Assembly (NCBI RefSeq): GCF_037975245.1
Contig: NC_092569.1
Span: 25,469,668 to 25,533,667 of the forward strand
Direction of reading: 5' to 3'
Length of the DNA: 64,000 nt
Source of the DNA: Apostichopus japonicus
Lineage: Eukaryota; Echinodermata; Holothuroidea; Aspidochirotida; Stichopodidae
Shown here: one piece after another, positions 37,533 through 51,400 of the stretch
Layout of the letters: each line of letters opens with the position of its first letter
How positions within the stretch are numbered: the stretch's first letter is position 1
Made by a program: the position numbers and the translations under genes
The notes under the pieces: generated by a model
What the model was told of the DNA's origin: nothing
Databases searched by the model: none
What the model saw: only the letters and a program-made list of their open reading frames with translations

Positions 37533-39690
37533 GGTTGATTGAATGAAATGTAGACTTTATTTAGAATGATATCTTCTGAGCAGAGTCTGCAAGACGAATG
37601 AAGGTATTTCTCAAATACGATGGATCTCTCAGTTTAAGGAAACAACTGTTAATACTATGGAAACCTTGAATCATCTCGATTCATCAACTCAAGTATGAAA
37701 TTATGATAACGTCTTTATGAATATTTTTTTTTAATAAAATTTACCAGAGGTACATTTGCGTTTCCTTACTTTCCACACGAGCCCGGAAGTCCTCCTTTAT
37801 TTTATTTGTATTCAGATATCTCTTTACAATGTTTACCTTAAAAACAAATTTTAAATCAATTATCAGTCATTCTTTGTTTCAATTGTACGAACGATAGAGC
37901 ATTGCTTTTAATATGATCCTTGCAAGATCCTTAGATAGGATCGAATCATATATTATTAATATGTATTAACCTGTCATAAGACTTGCAATTTATTTAGCTT
38001 TTCATTGATATATACATTAAGATAGGACATGGTCATACTCGTTTTAAAACTTTTGCGTATAGTTCAACAGAAAACCCAAAGTCTCGTATTAATATATTAT
38101 ATTTATTTTTAGCCAATGGATCGTTTAGATGAGAATCAGTATGCTAATTCGCATTGCAAGTGTGATGTTGTAATATTGTAAGATCTATCAGGAATAATAC
38201 TTTCTATTAACATTACTTCTTAAAATAGGGATGATACTATAACATTAAGATAACCCATACAGCTGAAATGATTGTACTGAATGAGGCGTTAGCGGCCTAG
38301 GGATTAAATTTCTCAAAATCCATCTGGATAATGGCCAGTCTATTAGCATTATGCACAATACCACTTGTCTTAGTGTGTTCTGCTTTGATAAATGCTTGTC
38401 TTGTTAGTTGGTCACCAGTGTTGTGAGTTCTTACTATTATCCGAGTACCAAGTACGTGCTAGTAATTGAGGTTCCGAATACCAAGTATCAGAGTCCGAAC
38501 ACGTCATATTAGATTCCGTGTACCGAGTACGAGCGCTTTTTCATTCGAGTTCTGGTACTGAATGACTAGTACGAGTACTGTAACACTCGAGTACTTCCAC
38601 CGAGTGCGTGTACCAAGTACTCGCAAAAAATACTCGAGTACTGAGTAGGGCTACTTTTCGAGTACTGCAACATTGATGTTCACTGTTATCCCGGGCATAT
38701 AACTGTTCGATTTCTTCGATATTAAAAGTGATGGATAGAGGTTTCAACAAAATGTGAAGTTTATTTAAAAAACCTAAAATACAGATTGGTTGAACAGGTT
38801 ACCGACAACCAGGTTAATAGTTTGGTTGTTTGGGTAACATGTTAATTTCCATATCACGTGTTAACTTATGCGCTTCACATGACGGGATTTTATGTAAACT
38901 TTATTTGTTATGTAAGTTAATTGTCATAAGATGACGAACACGGTTATCTTTATAACCATGTCATAATTCACTCAAAATACTTTTTGATCAGTTTAAATAA
39001 AATATATGATACATTTCTTTTCGTTAGCCTCCCCGCCTCTTTCTTCTGTGCGTATGTTTGCAAGTCTGTGCAGTCGATACGAACGTGTTACTTCCCTTAC
39101 TCCACTTGCTCAAAACATCTTGCCCTTGATTCTCCAATTTGTGTTGAGTGTGTATGATGAACAGACTCAACAACCAACATATACGTTTCATGTACACGCA
39201 GTTTGTTTCAAGATACACTTTCTGAGAATTCTTTTCACATTTTTAAGTAAGACGTATGAGGCTTACCCTAGTACTGTTATACGTACAACTTTTTGTTACA
39301 AACCAAATGCATTACTAACTGGCTCGAACTCTAAGTACGGTTGATTTCATACTCCATACTTCAGACATAATACATGGCATTTTGAGATTGCACAATACAT
39401 CATACAATAATATAACTCTAATTGAAATACCTGTAATGTATTTGATAGTTGTATATTTGAAAGACAAGTGAAAGTATAAATTTCGTATTTTTTATCTGAC
39501 AATAACACTAGAGTCCTGTTCATCTTGTTTATACCGAATAAATACATGCTTGTTGTACCATACACTACGTACAATATAGGCCTACATAGTCCTATGACAT
39601 ACAAGTATAGGTTTCACTCGCCAACAGTAAGGACTGTTGCTCGACAACAGATGTAGCTATATACGGAAATGTATAGGGGACATTTCTCTT
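37533..39690. other. 5' flank of FReD A, duplicated in the B block
   Basis: Collinear with about 55027-57130. It must contain the promoter. A TAAATAAAG motif lies about 25 bp before the ATG (near 37555-37563), too close to be a normal TATA box for a 5' UTR of usual length, so no promoter is called. One MITE-like element is listed separately. Confidence 0.5.
38415..38675. mobile_element. MITE-like element rich in GAGTAC/GTACTC motifs
   Basis: It starts CAGTGTTG and ends CAACATTG. Flanking 8-mers ttggtcac and atgttcac match at six of eight positions. The inside is packed with gagtac and gtactc words on both strands. The orthologous copy is at about 55893-56140. Confidence 0.6.
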
Positions 39691-40559
39691 GCTACTAAAC
39701 CACAATACGTTAAATGTCTGATATTTACCGTTTAACAATTTTCAATAGATCTCTATCATCAGGAAAGTCAATTTAGAAGTGATATATATATAGGCCTTTG
39801 TATTTTTTTCATAATTTCCTTAAATTATTTTGAAATTTTATTGAGGTGTTCACCAGCTGTTGGATTTCAGTGATAGTTTACAGCAATATTGTCAAACTTT
39901 AAACTGAGGATTGCTTCAAATTTGATGAAACCTACATCGGACCTACCACTGTTTAAAATTAAGTATACCCTATTAAAATGATGTACCTCATCATTATAGT
40001 TTTGTTCACAGTAGTTACCCAACAGTGGACTATTTGAAATGTCAGTTATTTAAGCATCTTTGTGGTGGTATTATGAAAAAAAAAAATTTGCTTAGATTAG
40101 TTAACGCAGATGTTGCTTTAATGTATTCATGAGTAAGTATAACTTGAACAAAGACAAGCAATAACGTGACTGTTCGGAAATCATATCAAAGCAACAGAGC
40201 TGACAAAGGAAGTTGCCTTTGTACAGAGATAATCCAGTTATTCGAATACATCAGCTTATGTCCAAAAATAAAATAAAAGTAAGGCAATCAAAAAACAAAA
40301 TCAAAACAAAGCAGATTACCGAGTACCGCTCAGTCTCAATAGGGAATCTCATGTTTGGATTCTTAACAAGAAGAAAAATCTTAACGAATGAATCTTAGTT
40401 TAATTTTTAGTTATCGCTGAAATATCGCTGAAATATCATAGTTTACTTTGGAGATTTCGTAATCGTAGCGGAAATTTTGGAACATGCATTTATGAACTAT
40501 AATCATCTAAATGTGAATTAAAGCTCAATAAATTATTAGATGAAATGAAGGTGTCGTAA
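39691..40559. other. Intergenic DNA, nothing recognised
   Basis: AT-rich, beyond the duplicated FReD 5' flank. No exon, RNA or repeat family can be supported. Confidence 0.45.
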
Positions 40560-42671
40560 TATGTTGTTATGTATCTGTGAAAAGTAGGGTTGGCTAAGGT
40601 GGGAAACTTTGTGCACTGACATTATTTAATGGAAATGTGTCGCTGAGCATTCTGTTGCTTTAACTGATTTGTTTTATTAAATTTAAATTCATTTTTGTTA
40701 AGATTTTCAATTCAGCTGGACTTCACAATTGAAATAAGTGAACAACTTCGTTTAGGTCATTGTGGTACGTGCGTAAGTTTAGACAAATTTTACATTTACC
40801 CCCTTTCATGATATGACGTCACTGATGCCCTAAATCCCATACCCACGCTAACGCCACCGAGTTTGAGATCTATCGGCATCACGGCTAATGAGTTCATGAC
40901 AAACGTTTTGTCCACACACATAGGCTACAAGAACACAAACACACACACACACATTATTTTTGATACCCCCCTCCTCCTCCAAAATTGTAAGTTCACTCCA
41001 TGGTATGCATATGAATGACCAATATCGACCATTCAATATCTATTTGTTTATTTTCCTGTCTTAATCGGCCCTCCGTGTCATATCAATTTGTTTCTATGGA
41101 GGAGTCGCACATCCACTGTCAATATCACAGCTGTCAATAATCCATTCAATGCAATGAACAATGTATATACTGCCACATTCTATATCCCGATTGGTTAAAT
41201 GGGCGGGTCTTGTACGGTTGCGTATGTAAACATGTATGCGTATGCACTGTGCACTGGCACGAGCGTGACTATGAAAATTCATTTTTGAGGCGTTTTTATC
41301 GCAAGGGTTTTAAATTGGATTCGGTCCCTATAAGATTGTCAGACGTGTAAAAGAAAATGACATTATTGGCTAGTTTACACTATGACGTATTCAGTCACCC
41401 ATGTATTACGTCAATCCATACAGTATTTTTAACAACCGCTCAGACAAAAGTTCAACCCTATTTTCCACTGTAGAAACAAAACTTGATTTGGAAATCGATC
41501 CAGATCAGTATATTGGCAAATCAGAGCAAAGCTTACATATACCTTCAATCCTGTAGCACCTGCCTTGAAACTATTGTGTACACAAAGCAAACTGTGTCGA
41601 ATAGTTGAATAACACAACACGCTTGCTAGCTCAGCTCTTACCATTTTAAAACTGCCAGGAAACAGTACCTTGCCTGAGAAACCAGACAAGATGCCATAAG
41701 AAAAAATACCTAAGTCAGGAGAATTGCAGATCAAACATCTTGCAAGAAGGCCAAAACAGCCTTGATTGCTAAACGTGAGACTGGAAAACTTAGGCAACAG
41801 CACAGTATTACTAACATTTCTTATTACACACACTATATTTACTGGTAGGCATTATGGATATGCCTCCACCAATGAAGGAAGAGAAGAACTTTCTATGTCA
41901 GTGGAAGCCTGGCAAGACAAAAAAGCACCAACAAAAATATTCATAATTATTTAAATATGTAGAATAACATGCATTAAGCATTCTGTAAGTATTATAAAAT
42001 GTTAATTTCGATTGCTTGCATGTTGGCCGAATTATGGTGCTTTGAAAGATTTCAAATTAATTGCCAACTGCAATTAATGATGAAATATGTTGGTTGAAGT
42101 AGTTTGCTATGCAGAACTATGGAATGAAATAATAGATGTCTTACCTGCAGAAAGCTTTTTGAAACTTCTCAAATAATGATTGCTTAACCAAGGTGATTTT
42201 CAATACAGAAAGAGTGATAATTTGTGGCGAATTTTTCTAAAACACTTAATAGTTCTGTCATCATGTTTAATCCATAATAAGTACTGGTGATCCAGTTCCC
42301 ATAATACTATATACACATAATGTGTACGGACATTAATTTAATACATTTAAGTTTGTACTCAAAAATATTTGTCATAACAAGCATTGCACCTGGATCTAAT
42401 AATATAGAGGGTGGGGAGGTAAAATTACACTCAAATAGATTTTAGGGATTTTCTACGACCACTGTTTAATGAAATATTGCAATATGTGTATGCCGTCTAT
42501 CCTTGCCATGTACAAGGTACCAACTATAGATATTCATGTTAGTCATATTTTCCATTTATTTGAATTATTGCCTTTTTGTAAAGAACTGTTATTATCAATG
42601 TTGTTAATAAATAAATATTCATAAGGAACCCAATGGTACTTAAAATAACTTATCCGGTCAATGTAAGGCTT
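40560..42671. repeat. Segmental duplication block, copy 2 (pair at 26571-28848)
   Basis: Collinear with 26571-28848, ending in a trace of the 41-bp minisatellite (about 42630-42670) where the LINE chimera starts. Includes a (CA)n tract at about 40939-40954. Confidence 0.8.
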
Positions 42672-45668
42672 GGCAAAAATATTTCCCCCTTATCAACATG
42701 GAGAATTATACACTTGAAGAAAGACACAGAGAAACCAGAAGGAGTGGAGGAATCTGCCTATTTATATATGTAATGATGTTAGTTATAAATGAACACCTGA
42801 TCTATCAATATTTAATGGATCTATTGAGTCATTGTTTATTGAAATTACAAAGCCTTGTAAACGTGAGAATTCCATCATCGGTGTAGTGTATAGACCACCA
42901 AATGGGTCATTGGCTGATTTTAAAACACACATGGAAAACATATTGATCGCTATAACCAATCACCGGTGTGCTACGTATATTATGGGGGATTGTAACATTA
43001 ACTTGTCCAATTTTAGTAAGTCTAGAGATTTTTTAAACATAATCCACTCGTACGGTTTTTACCCTACGATAAATAAACCTACTCGTTTTAGTAGTAATGT
43101 AGCTACTGTTATTGATTTTATTATAACGAATGCTAATTCCTCTCTTACTACAGGCATACTCATTACTGATTAAAGTGATCATATGCCTATATTCCTAAAG
43201 GTTCTTGAAAGGACAAACAAGACAAAAAGAACCCTTTCATATACGAAATTATAACAGATACAACATATCAGAATTTATCGCAAAAGAAAACATCCATGGA
43301 TTACTAAGGGTATACTCAAATCTATTAAAAGATAAAAACGTTTCTACAGACTTTACTCAAAGCTCCTACAAATAGCAGTAAAGAAATTTATGTTGCTTAT
43401 AGATCTTACAAGTTAATCCATACAATAAGATTTTCTAAAAGATTATATTTAAGAAATCATAGTACCCATCTGTTTCAAAGACGGCGATCGCGAAACCAGC
43501 GACGATCAAGAAATTGCAAACGGCTTTAACGATTTCTTCAATAACCTTGGACCCTCACTTGCCAGCAAAATCAATCATTCTGCAAAATCAAACAACCCCA
43601 TAAAGTAATAATAGTACGCGAAACTCTATTTTCACCTACCCTATCAGGGAGGAGGAACTTTTACGTGTAGCGAATCATTGCTTAAAGCCAAAGAAAGCAG
43701 CTGGGTATGATGATTTCAAGCCAGATATTGTTAAGCAGGTATTACCTTTCATTGCCACCCCTCTTACTCATATCTGTAACATATCGTACACCACTGGGGT
43801 ATTCCCAGACAAGCTGAAGATTGCTAAGGTCTACCCATTTTTAAGAAAGGAGAATCCAATATATACGAGGACTACCAACCAATCTCTATTCTATCATGCG
43901 TTTTCAAACTTCTCGAACGTCTCATGTCCAACAGAATCATAAATTTTCTCGATGCTAATGACATATTTTGCAAGGAACAATATGGATTCCGCCCTGGTCA
44001 CTCAACTGAGCTTGCCCTGGCAGATGCCATTGATAAATTATACGATAGCCTTGATAAGAAGAAACCATGTATTGTTATATTCTTAGACTTATCAAAAACA
44101 TTTGATACCATTGACCATCGTATTCTCCTAAACAAGTTATCAGTGTACGGTATTGGAGGACCAACCCTTAACTGGATGGACAGCTACTTATCGAAACGTT
44201 TACAGTATACTTCGTATAAGAACACCATATCTGACTATGCTGAAATCCGCTGTGGTGTTCATCAAGTTCAATATTAGGACCACTTCTTTTCATTATATAT
44301 ATATATATATATCAATGACATCTGCCATATCTCTAATATTGCAAAAACTATTTTATTTGCAGATGACACTAGTATATTTTTTCGAATCCAATAATTTGAA
44401 TACTTTACATGACATAGTATCCATAGAGTTGGATCAATTTTACGACTGGTTTGCAACTAATAAGCTATCACTTAATCTTGATAAATAAAGCTACATTGTT
44501 TTCAATAAAAGTAAATCTTTTTCTTAGAAAAAAGACATTTAAAGGGATGGTAAGCCTATCAAGTATGTACATAGTATTAAGTTTCTCGGAGTATATATTG
44601 ATAGTAAACTTACTTGGTGTGAAAAAATATCAAATATTGCAAACACTGTGACGAAAAATGTTGATATCATTTCTAAGTTGAAACACTACTTTCCTCAGAA
44701 TATTCTTAGAATACTTTACCAAACATTAGTTTTCCCCCATTTTTCATATTGCTCTATAATCTGGTCTGGCATCCATCATGTTTATCTTCACCCTCTTGAA
44801 ATCCTACAAAAGAAAGTCATTCGTCATGTAACTCATTCTGAATATCGTGAACACACCAGCTCACTTTTCAAATTGCTCAACTTATTAAAATTTAGCGATA
44901 TCGTTAGGCTGAATGTAGCTACATTCTTTTACAAGGCTTGGAATGGCTTACTTCCTGCAGCCTTTCATGACTTCTTTACTATTAACAGCGCCACCGCACT
45001 AGAAGTGCCGGTCAAGCACACCACAACTTATGTAATACAACATTCGGTATGTTAAGTTTAAAGAATCGTGCTATGTGGACATGGAATTCTCTGAAAGCTA
45101 CTATGCGTCTTTTACTTAGGCTGAAGAGCATGGGTGTCATAGGGAATTTACTGTCTTGGATCGGGAATTGGCTTGGTAATAGGGAACAGAGGGTGGTAAT
45201 TAAAGGCTGTGCTTCTTCTTGGCAGAACGTTACTAGTGGGGGTCCACAAGGGTATGTATTAGGTCCCTTGTTGTTTGTTGCCTATATAAATGACATCGAC
45301 GGAGATATTTTGTGTAAAGCTAAGTTTGCTGATGACACCAAATTGTATTCTGAGGTCTCTTCCAAAAGCGATTCTGAGAAATTTCAAGCGGATTTGGATA
45401 AGATTTGTTCCTGGTCTCAGGGGTGGCAAATGCTTTTTAATATTGTTAAATGCAAGGTAATGCACATTGGTAGTAGTAACCAAAAGTTTACATACAATCT
45501 TAATGGTGTGGAGTTACAGGAGGTCTCTGTTGAAAGAGACCTATAGGTATCTACATTGACTCATCTCTACAACCTCCTAAACATTGTCTTGAAGCTGCTA
45601 AAAGAGGTAATAGGGTTTTAGGTATGATCAAGAGGAACTTCAGTTTTCTGAAAGAGGACATCGTAGTT
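42672..45668 (+). mobile_element. Chimeric degenerate LINE, copy 1 (two LINE families joined)
   Basis: Part A (about 42672-45104) shows an AP-type endonuclease fragment (GVVYRPPNGS, MGDCNINL, SDHMPI after an in-frame stop) and a CR1/L2-like reverse transcriptase (YGFRPGHSTELALAD, LDLSKTFDTIDH, FADDTS), broken by stops and frameshifts. Part B (about 45105-45668) begins abruptly with a different reverse transcriptase (MGVIGNLLSWIGNWLGNREQ, KFADDTKLYSEVSSK). It has no 3' end and stops where duplicated DNA (agtggaagcctgtcaag) starts. The same A-B junction occurs in copy 2. Confidence 0.85.
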
Positions 45669-46405
45669 AGTGGAAGCCTGTCAAGACTAAAATGCAACCA
45701 AAAGAAAAGTATTCTCAAATGTATTTCATATGTAGAATAACATGAATTAAGCATACTGTAAGTACTATATGAAATGTTAATTTCGATTGCTTGCATATTA
45801 AACGAGTTATAGTGCTTTGAAATTTCGCAATTTAGTGGCCAAGTGCAATAAATGATGAAATATGTTGGTTGAAGTAGTTTACTATACATAACTATGGAAT
45901 AAAATAATAGATGTCTTTCTTGCATAAAAATTTCTGAAACTTCTCAAATAATGATTGCTTTGTTAAGGTGATTTTCAATACAGAAAGAGTGAATATTGTG
46001 GTAATAGCAGTCTTTTGTGGCGAATGTTTCTAAAACACTAATAGTTCTTTATTAACATCTTATCCATACTAAGTACTCGTGATCCAGTTTCCATTACTAT
46101 AGACACATAATGTGTACGGACAATAATTTAGGACATTAATGTTTGTAATCGTGAACATTTGACATAACAAGCATTGCACCTGGATCTAACAATATAGTGG
46201 GTGGGGAGAGGTAAAATTAAACTTAAATGAATTTGAGGAATTTTCTACGATCATTGTTTAATGAAATCTTGAAATATGTGTATGTCGTTTACACCTTGCA
46301 TGTACATAGTATCAACTTTAGATATTCATATTAGTCATAGTTTTCCATTTATTTAATTTTTTTTTGTAAAGAAGCATTATTATCAATGTGGTTAAGAAAT
46401 AGATA
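45669..46405. repeat. Third copy of the 28109-28848 segment
   Basis: Starts agtggaagcctgtcaagac, as at 28109, and is collinear up to the minisatellite. It opens the B block, which then follows the A block to about 57130. Confidence 0.8.
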
Positions 46406-46409
46406 TTCA

Positions 46410-46752
46410 TAAGGGACCGTGGCACTTCAATGACTTTTCCGGTCAACGTAAGGGACCCGTGGTACTTCAAATGACGTACTTGTTCAAAGGAAGGGGCAGT
46501 GGTACTTGAAATGACGTACCCGTTGAAAGTAAGGGAGCCGTGGTACTTCAAATGAGTACTCGTTCAAAGGAGGGGATCGTGGTTCTTGAAATGACGTACC
46601 CGTTGAAAGTAAAGGACCCTTGGTACCTCAAAGGGCGTAGCCGTTAAAAGGGAGTGACCAGTGGTACTTACCTGTTCAAGGTAAGGGACCGTGGTACTTC
46701 AAATAAATTACACGTTGAAAGTAAGGGACCCGTGGTACTTCAAATGGCGTAG
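46410..46752. repeat. 41-bp minisatellite, about 9 units
   Basis: Same unit as 28849-29540, with more variation and half the copies. No tRNA-like or hammerhead sequence follows it, unlike in the A block. Confidence 0.92.
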
Positions 46753-47537
46753 TGAGTGTTGAGTGATGATATCATGGGGTGGGTGATAGTATAAGAATGC
46801 CCTTCCTATCGGGGCTTGAATGCATATGTTCTAGTCTTTTTGATTAGAGAAGCAGTCACCGTTTTGTTTAAAATCGGGTCAAATACAGGGGTATCGATAA
46901 CCAGGTCGGGACTATTTAATGTCACCGATGTCCCTTGATGAAGTTACCCTTCGTCTATTGTATTTACAAAAATAATAAAATAATTCTTCATCCCACATTT
47001 CCACTGCACGGTAAAATAACCACGGTAATGCAGACCTTTGCCCCTTTTTGTCAGTTCTGTTTAAATATGTAAACTACGTTTCAGTAAATTGGTGAACGTA
47101 TTTGATTAAGGCGATGTTTTAACATCGTTATTACCGTTCAAGTAACATGGAAACCGTAACATTTTAACATTTGTTACATCTCACCGGTGTTTGCTTCAAG
47201 TTTAACACTATATTCTTGCCAAACATATCAACTTAAAAAAGTAACAATGAGTCTCAGAATATATGACAGGTTATAAAATTTAATGCAATTTGTCAAAATT
47301 ATAACAAATGAAAAAGATTCAACGGTAGCTCAAAAGAAAATGTTTTCATTCAACCAAAAAAAAAAACAATGAGTCTCAGAATATATGACAGGTTATAAAA
47401 TTTAATGCAATTTGTCAAAATTATAACAAATGAAAAAGATTCAACGGTAGCTCAAAAGAAAATGTTTTCATTCAACCAAAAATGTTGTCGCGATATTCTT
47501 CATTTAGAGTTCAATTCTCATCTGTTTCGTCTGTTCA
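46753..47537. other. 3' flank of FReD B with a 122-bp tandem duplication
   Basis: A segment containing caatgagtctcagaatatat occurs at 47245 and 47367. The AATAAA conserved in the other copies is altered here (ttataa in place of tttatt), so gene B must use another polyadenylation signal. Confidence 0.7.
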
Positions 47538-47788
47538 TCAGGGTAGAGGGCGTACTTTCATTTCTGCATATTTGAGGTTATAATAACTCTCAGGAAGACT
47601 ATACCACTGAATGCTTTGACCATGACCCGTTGTTCCAAAGTAGAGACTTGTCAGGTGAGTATAATGACAATTATTGTACCACCAAGCTCCATAATATTTC
47701 GAAGCACAGTTGTCAGTACTATATTTGTCGTTGTCCCGGTCTCTGGTAGTGAAGGACATGTTTCTGTGATAAGCCATAGCGTCATAAT
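47538..47788 (-). CDS. FReD B exon 5
   Basis: Same acceptor and stop position as A. It encodes the Ca2+ loop DRDND and GAWWYNNCH. Confidence 0.92.
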
Positions 47789-48327
47789 CTGAAGGAAAGA
47801 CAGTAACAATACGTAAGATGTTTACTCCATTTACTACTTGTGATAAATAATCCTAACTTGTTGTTAAGAAATTATCATAGCTTATGAATGAATTCTTAAT
47901 CCACCACCTCACGTTATAACTGGAGAAATTAGTAGAGTTAATACATATGGTGACGGAATCTATGTAAAGTCTTTTAATACTGAAGATAAAGCTGTTCAAA
48001 TTTTTGAGTTTCAGAGTTTTGTCCCTGTTTCTAATTATTTACTTTTACCCGATTGTATTAAAATATATACACATTTATTAACGTGACGTATAATGTAACT
48101 TGCATGGTGAATTGTCAAATCCTTTGTTATACTTTTAGGTCGATTGTCTGCTTGTAAAGTAAATTATCAGCTTATTTTTGTTCAATAAAGTAGACCAGAC
48201 AAACGGAGTTATTAACCAAGTAGTAAATTGCAAAAATGCATGCTTTAAACGTGTGGGCTGATTTCCGTTTAAGCACATATTCAACAGTAAATGTTGTCAT
48301 TTATTACAAACAAGATTTGTGAAGACA

Positions 48328-48425
<98 letters not shown>

Positions 48426-51400
48426 TTAGCCTAGTAGTATTATTTCCTTGTTCTAATCAACTTTATCAAATAAATGTTTAATAAGTTCTGTCATGTAAGT
48501 ATTATTTGTGTTATCTTCCCGTTTGTTTTTGTTCTGATTCTGAGGACGAACTGAAGTAATAATCAGTATATAATAGGCTGTTATTGTATCCAAATTTACA
48601 GATTACTGTCTAAGACGCGTGTTAGTTATTGATTATGATGGCTGTGTTCAAATGTTTGTCGTTATACTACGTAGGGTAATCATGCCTAACCGCGCAATGC
48701 CATTCTTACGTTGGCCAATGTCTCATTTCTTGGAACAAGTAAACTTGTGTTAATATTGGCATATGTAATTGAAGTGAACACAGTATGTTTAATAGGTCAT
48801 TTCTCAACAACCAAAAAAAATGAGATATAGACATAAAACGTGGGCTGATATCAACGGTTTTTGACGGCCTACAGCATACTAAAATTCATGTTGTTTATAC
48901 TGTAATCATTTACGACCTACAGCATATTAAAGTTACTTTTGTGCACAAAGTATTATTTTACAGCGTGTACTTGGAAAGTGTTGTTTCCATAAGAGGGCCG
49001 TAATTTTTTAACATACTCGCCAAGTGGAAGGACGTAAATGTTTACAACACTAACGGAGCCTCACAACGATGGATTCAGCGTAGTATGTACAAGCAATCAA
49101 AGTTTCAGTTAATATTCTCATAGTAATGTAATTGGAAGATCGTAACAATTACTCAAGACTACCAAACTTGAAATGTTTAAAATAACACAGAAAACACAAA
49201 ATTCGTGTATTATTCTTACTTGCTGTGCTCTCAGACAAATAGTCACCAAGATCTGTCAATCTGTAGTTACTGCTTTCATCACTAATTCTGAAGAGGTTGT
49301 ACTTGGCGTAATATGGTTTTCCGTTGACATTATTCATGTCGATTCGTAGCTCATAGTTGCCTTGGTTTGTCAAATAAGCAATGTTGTCATTACCGAGCCA
49401 AAACTCTCGGCGAAGAAAACCGAAGCCTTTCTTATAATCAATCCAGTCACGGTAAAAGTTTACTGCGCCATCGACTCGACGTAAGAAAACCTGTTGAAGA
49501 TTAAAAAGGAAAATCTTCTTTTATCGTAATATTTAATCTTTCGAAGGAAATGTCTTTTATTCTTCAATACATATTTTCAGTACCATAGTTTATTCAAATT
49601 GATGTAAATAGAGATGTCATATGATTTATTTGGTGTGGAAATGATTACACGAAATTTTCTTTACCTAATTAAAACGAATACATACTTTTTTTGTCTTTCT
49701 TTTTATTTTTTCAATTAAAGATATGGCATTGAATTGAGAGAAGTGGCAATTCGTGCAGTAAGAGTTTACTCCTAAGGTTGTCTTAGCGTTAGTCACAATT
49801 GTGTCGAAGTTAGTTGTTGCTCTCTGCAAATTCAACAATACAGCATGGTGTAAACCTAATTTTCTTATATAAAAAACGTACCGTCCAACCTCCGCCATCA
49901 ATGGAATTATTACAATAAACCTTGAACGGTTCTGGAGCACCGTCGGGCTGAATCATGAAAATACCAGATTCCGTTTGATCATCACATTGTTCATAGACTT
50001 CCTTGCAATCTCTCGGATATTGAGGCTCTTGGTAGTGGAAGTAAGATGAACCTGAAAAATCAGTGAAGCAGGAAACAGGTTAACTTTCTTTTGTCTTACA
50101 TGTTTGCATAGAAGTGAATGAAGATCGAACAAAACAACACAGAGTTTTAGTTATATGTTTCTTTGAATACTTGAGTTCAATCAATGGACGTTCCCAGAAA
50201 TACGACGCTTGAAACGGCCTTACAATGGCTGTTGAACATATTTTTTCTTTTAGTTATTTATTCCAATAGACGTTCCCCAAAATAGTTCTTATTTGTTTTT
50301 TACTTTGTTATTTTTCAACGATATTAATCAATTAGTTTGAATGATCTTCTCCGCTGAACTAATTGGTTTCCTACATTTTGATGGTATTTAAATAACGTGT
50401 AAACGAGGACCGTAGACAGAATGAAAACTATTAAGCTGAATTTCATTTCCAAGTACTCCAGATTATGTTAGTTAACATTACAAGCCAGGTTCATCTATAC
50501 ATACAACATAGTTTCATTCAATAAAAAAACCTTTCAATTTGATGAAAGGAGGAAATGACACAGAGTAAACAACAAGGATATGGTATATAATAATATTTCG
50601 AAGCTGTTATTTTTTTGTCACGAATAGCGAAATTTCCCTTTGAAATGAAGGAACACTTAACACTAACTTGTAGATACAGTTGCCCTAAGCAAATATTACA
50701 CTAAAATAAATTACACAGATGCAATCAAATTAGAATTGCATCATTAAAGTGAAATAAGCTTATATGCACAACATGTAAGTAAATAAAAATCGTATGTGTG
50801 TCAACTTACTTTCGGTGTCTCTTCTTCGTCTGGATTTACTGTTATCAGTTCTCATGTCACTCTGTCAAATAATAGAAATTAAAAATTATAACTTCCTTCA
50901 AAACTATCAAACATAAAGTAATGTGTGGTGCAAAATTAAAGCACAGATAATATCTTTTATTGTTTAATCATTATTTTGGCCTTATTTATTGTCTTTTCTT
51001 TAATTCGAACAATTTGTTTTGATAATTAAAAAAAACGACCTGGAAAACGTTTCCTTTCTTCAAATTTAAAGTGAATTATGGAAATCGAATTTTCAAATGT
51101 TTACTTCAACGAGTGACAATACCTGGCGCACATAATTATGATGTTTGCCAAACAAGAAACAAACAAGGAAATGACAATTGTTTTTGTATTTTTTAAGTTG
51201 AAAGGATAAAGTGATACAACTTGCTCTATAGTAGAGGTTACTATAAGAGACTAACAAAGGTATAATTTAAATAACTATTTACATGTGTGATGCGGCATAA
51301 ATAATAATAAATAACATAAATAAATAGGTTTTACAGCATCGATCAGTTATCATCTTTAAAAAAAAAATGTAAATTAGAATATCACATCAAAGGGTCCATG

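Noticed and set aside
46410-46752. Second hammerhead ribozyme expected next to the B-block minisatellite
   Set aside because: I looked for CTGATGA and GAAAC cores on both strands; only the one at 29734 has the full set.
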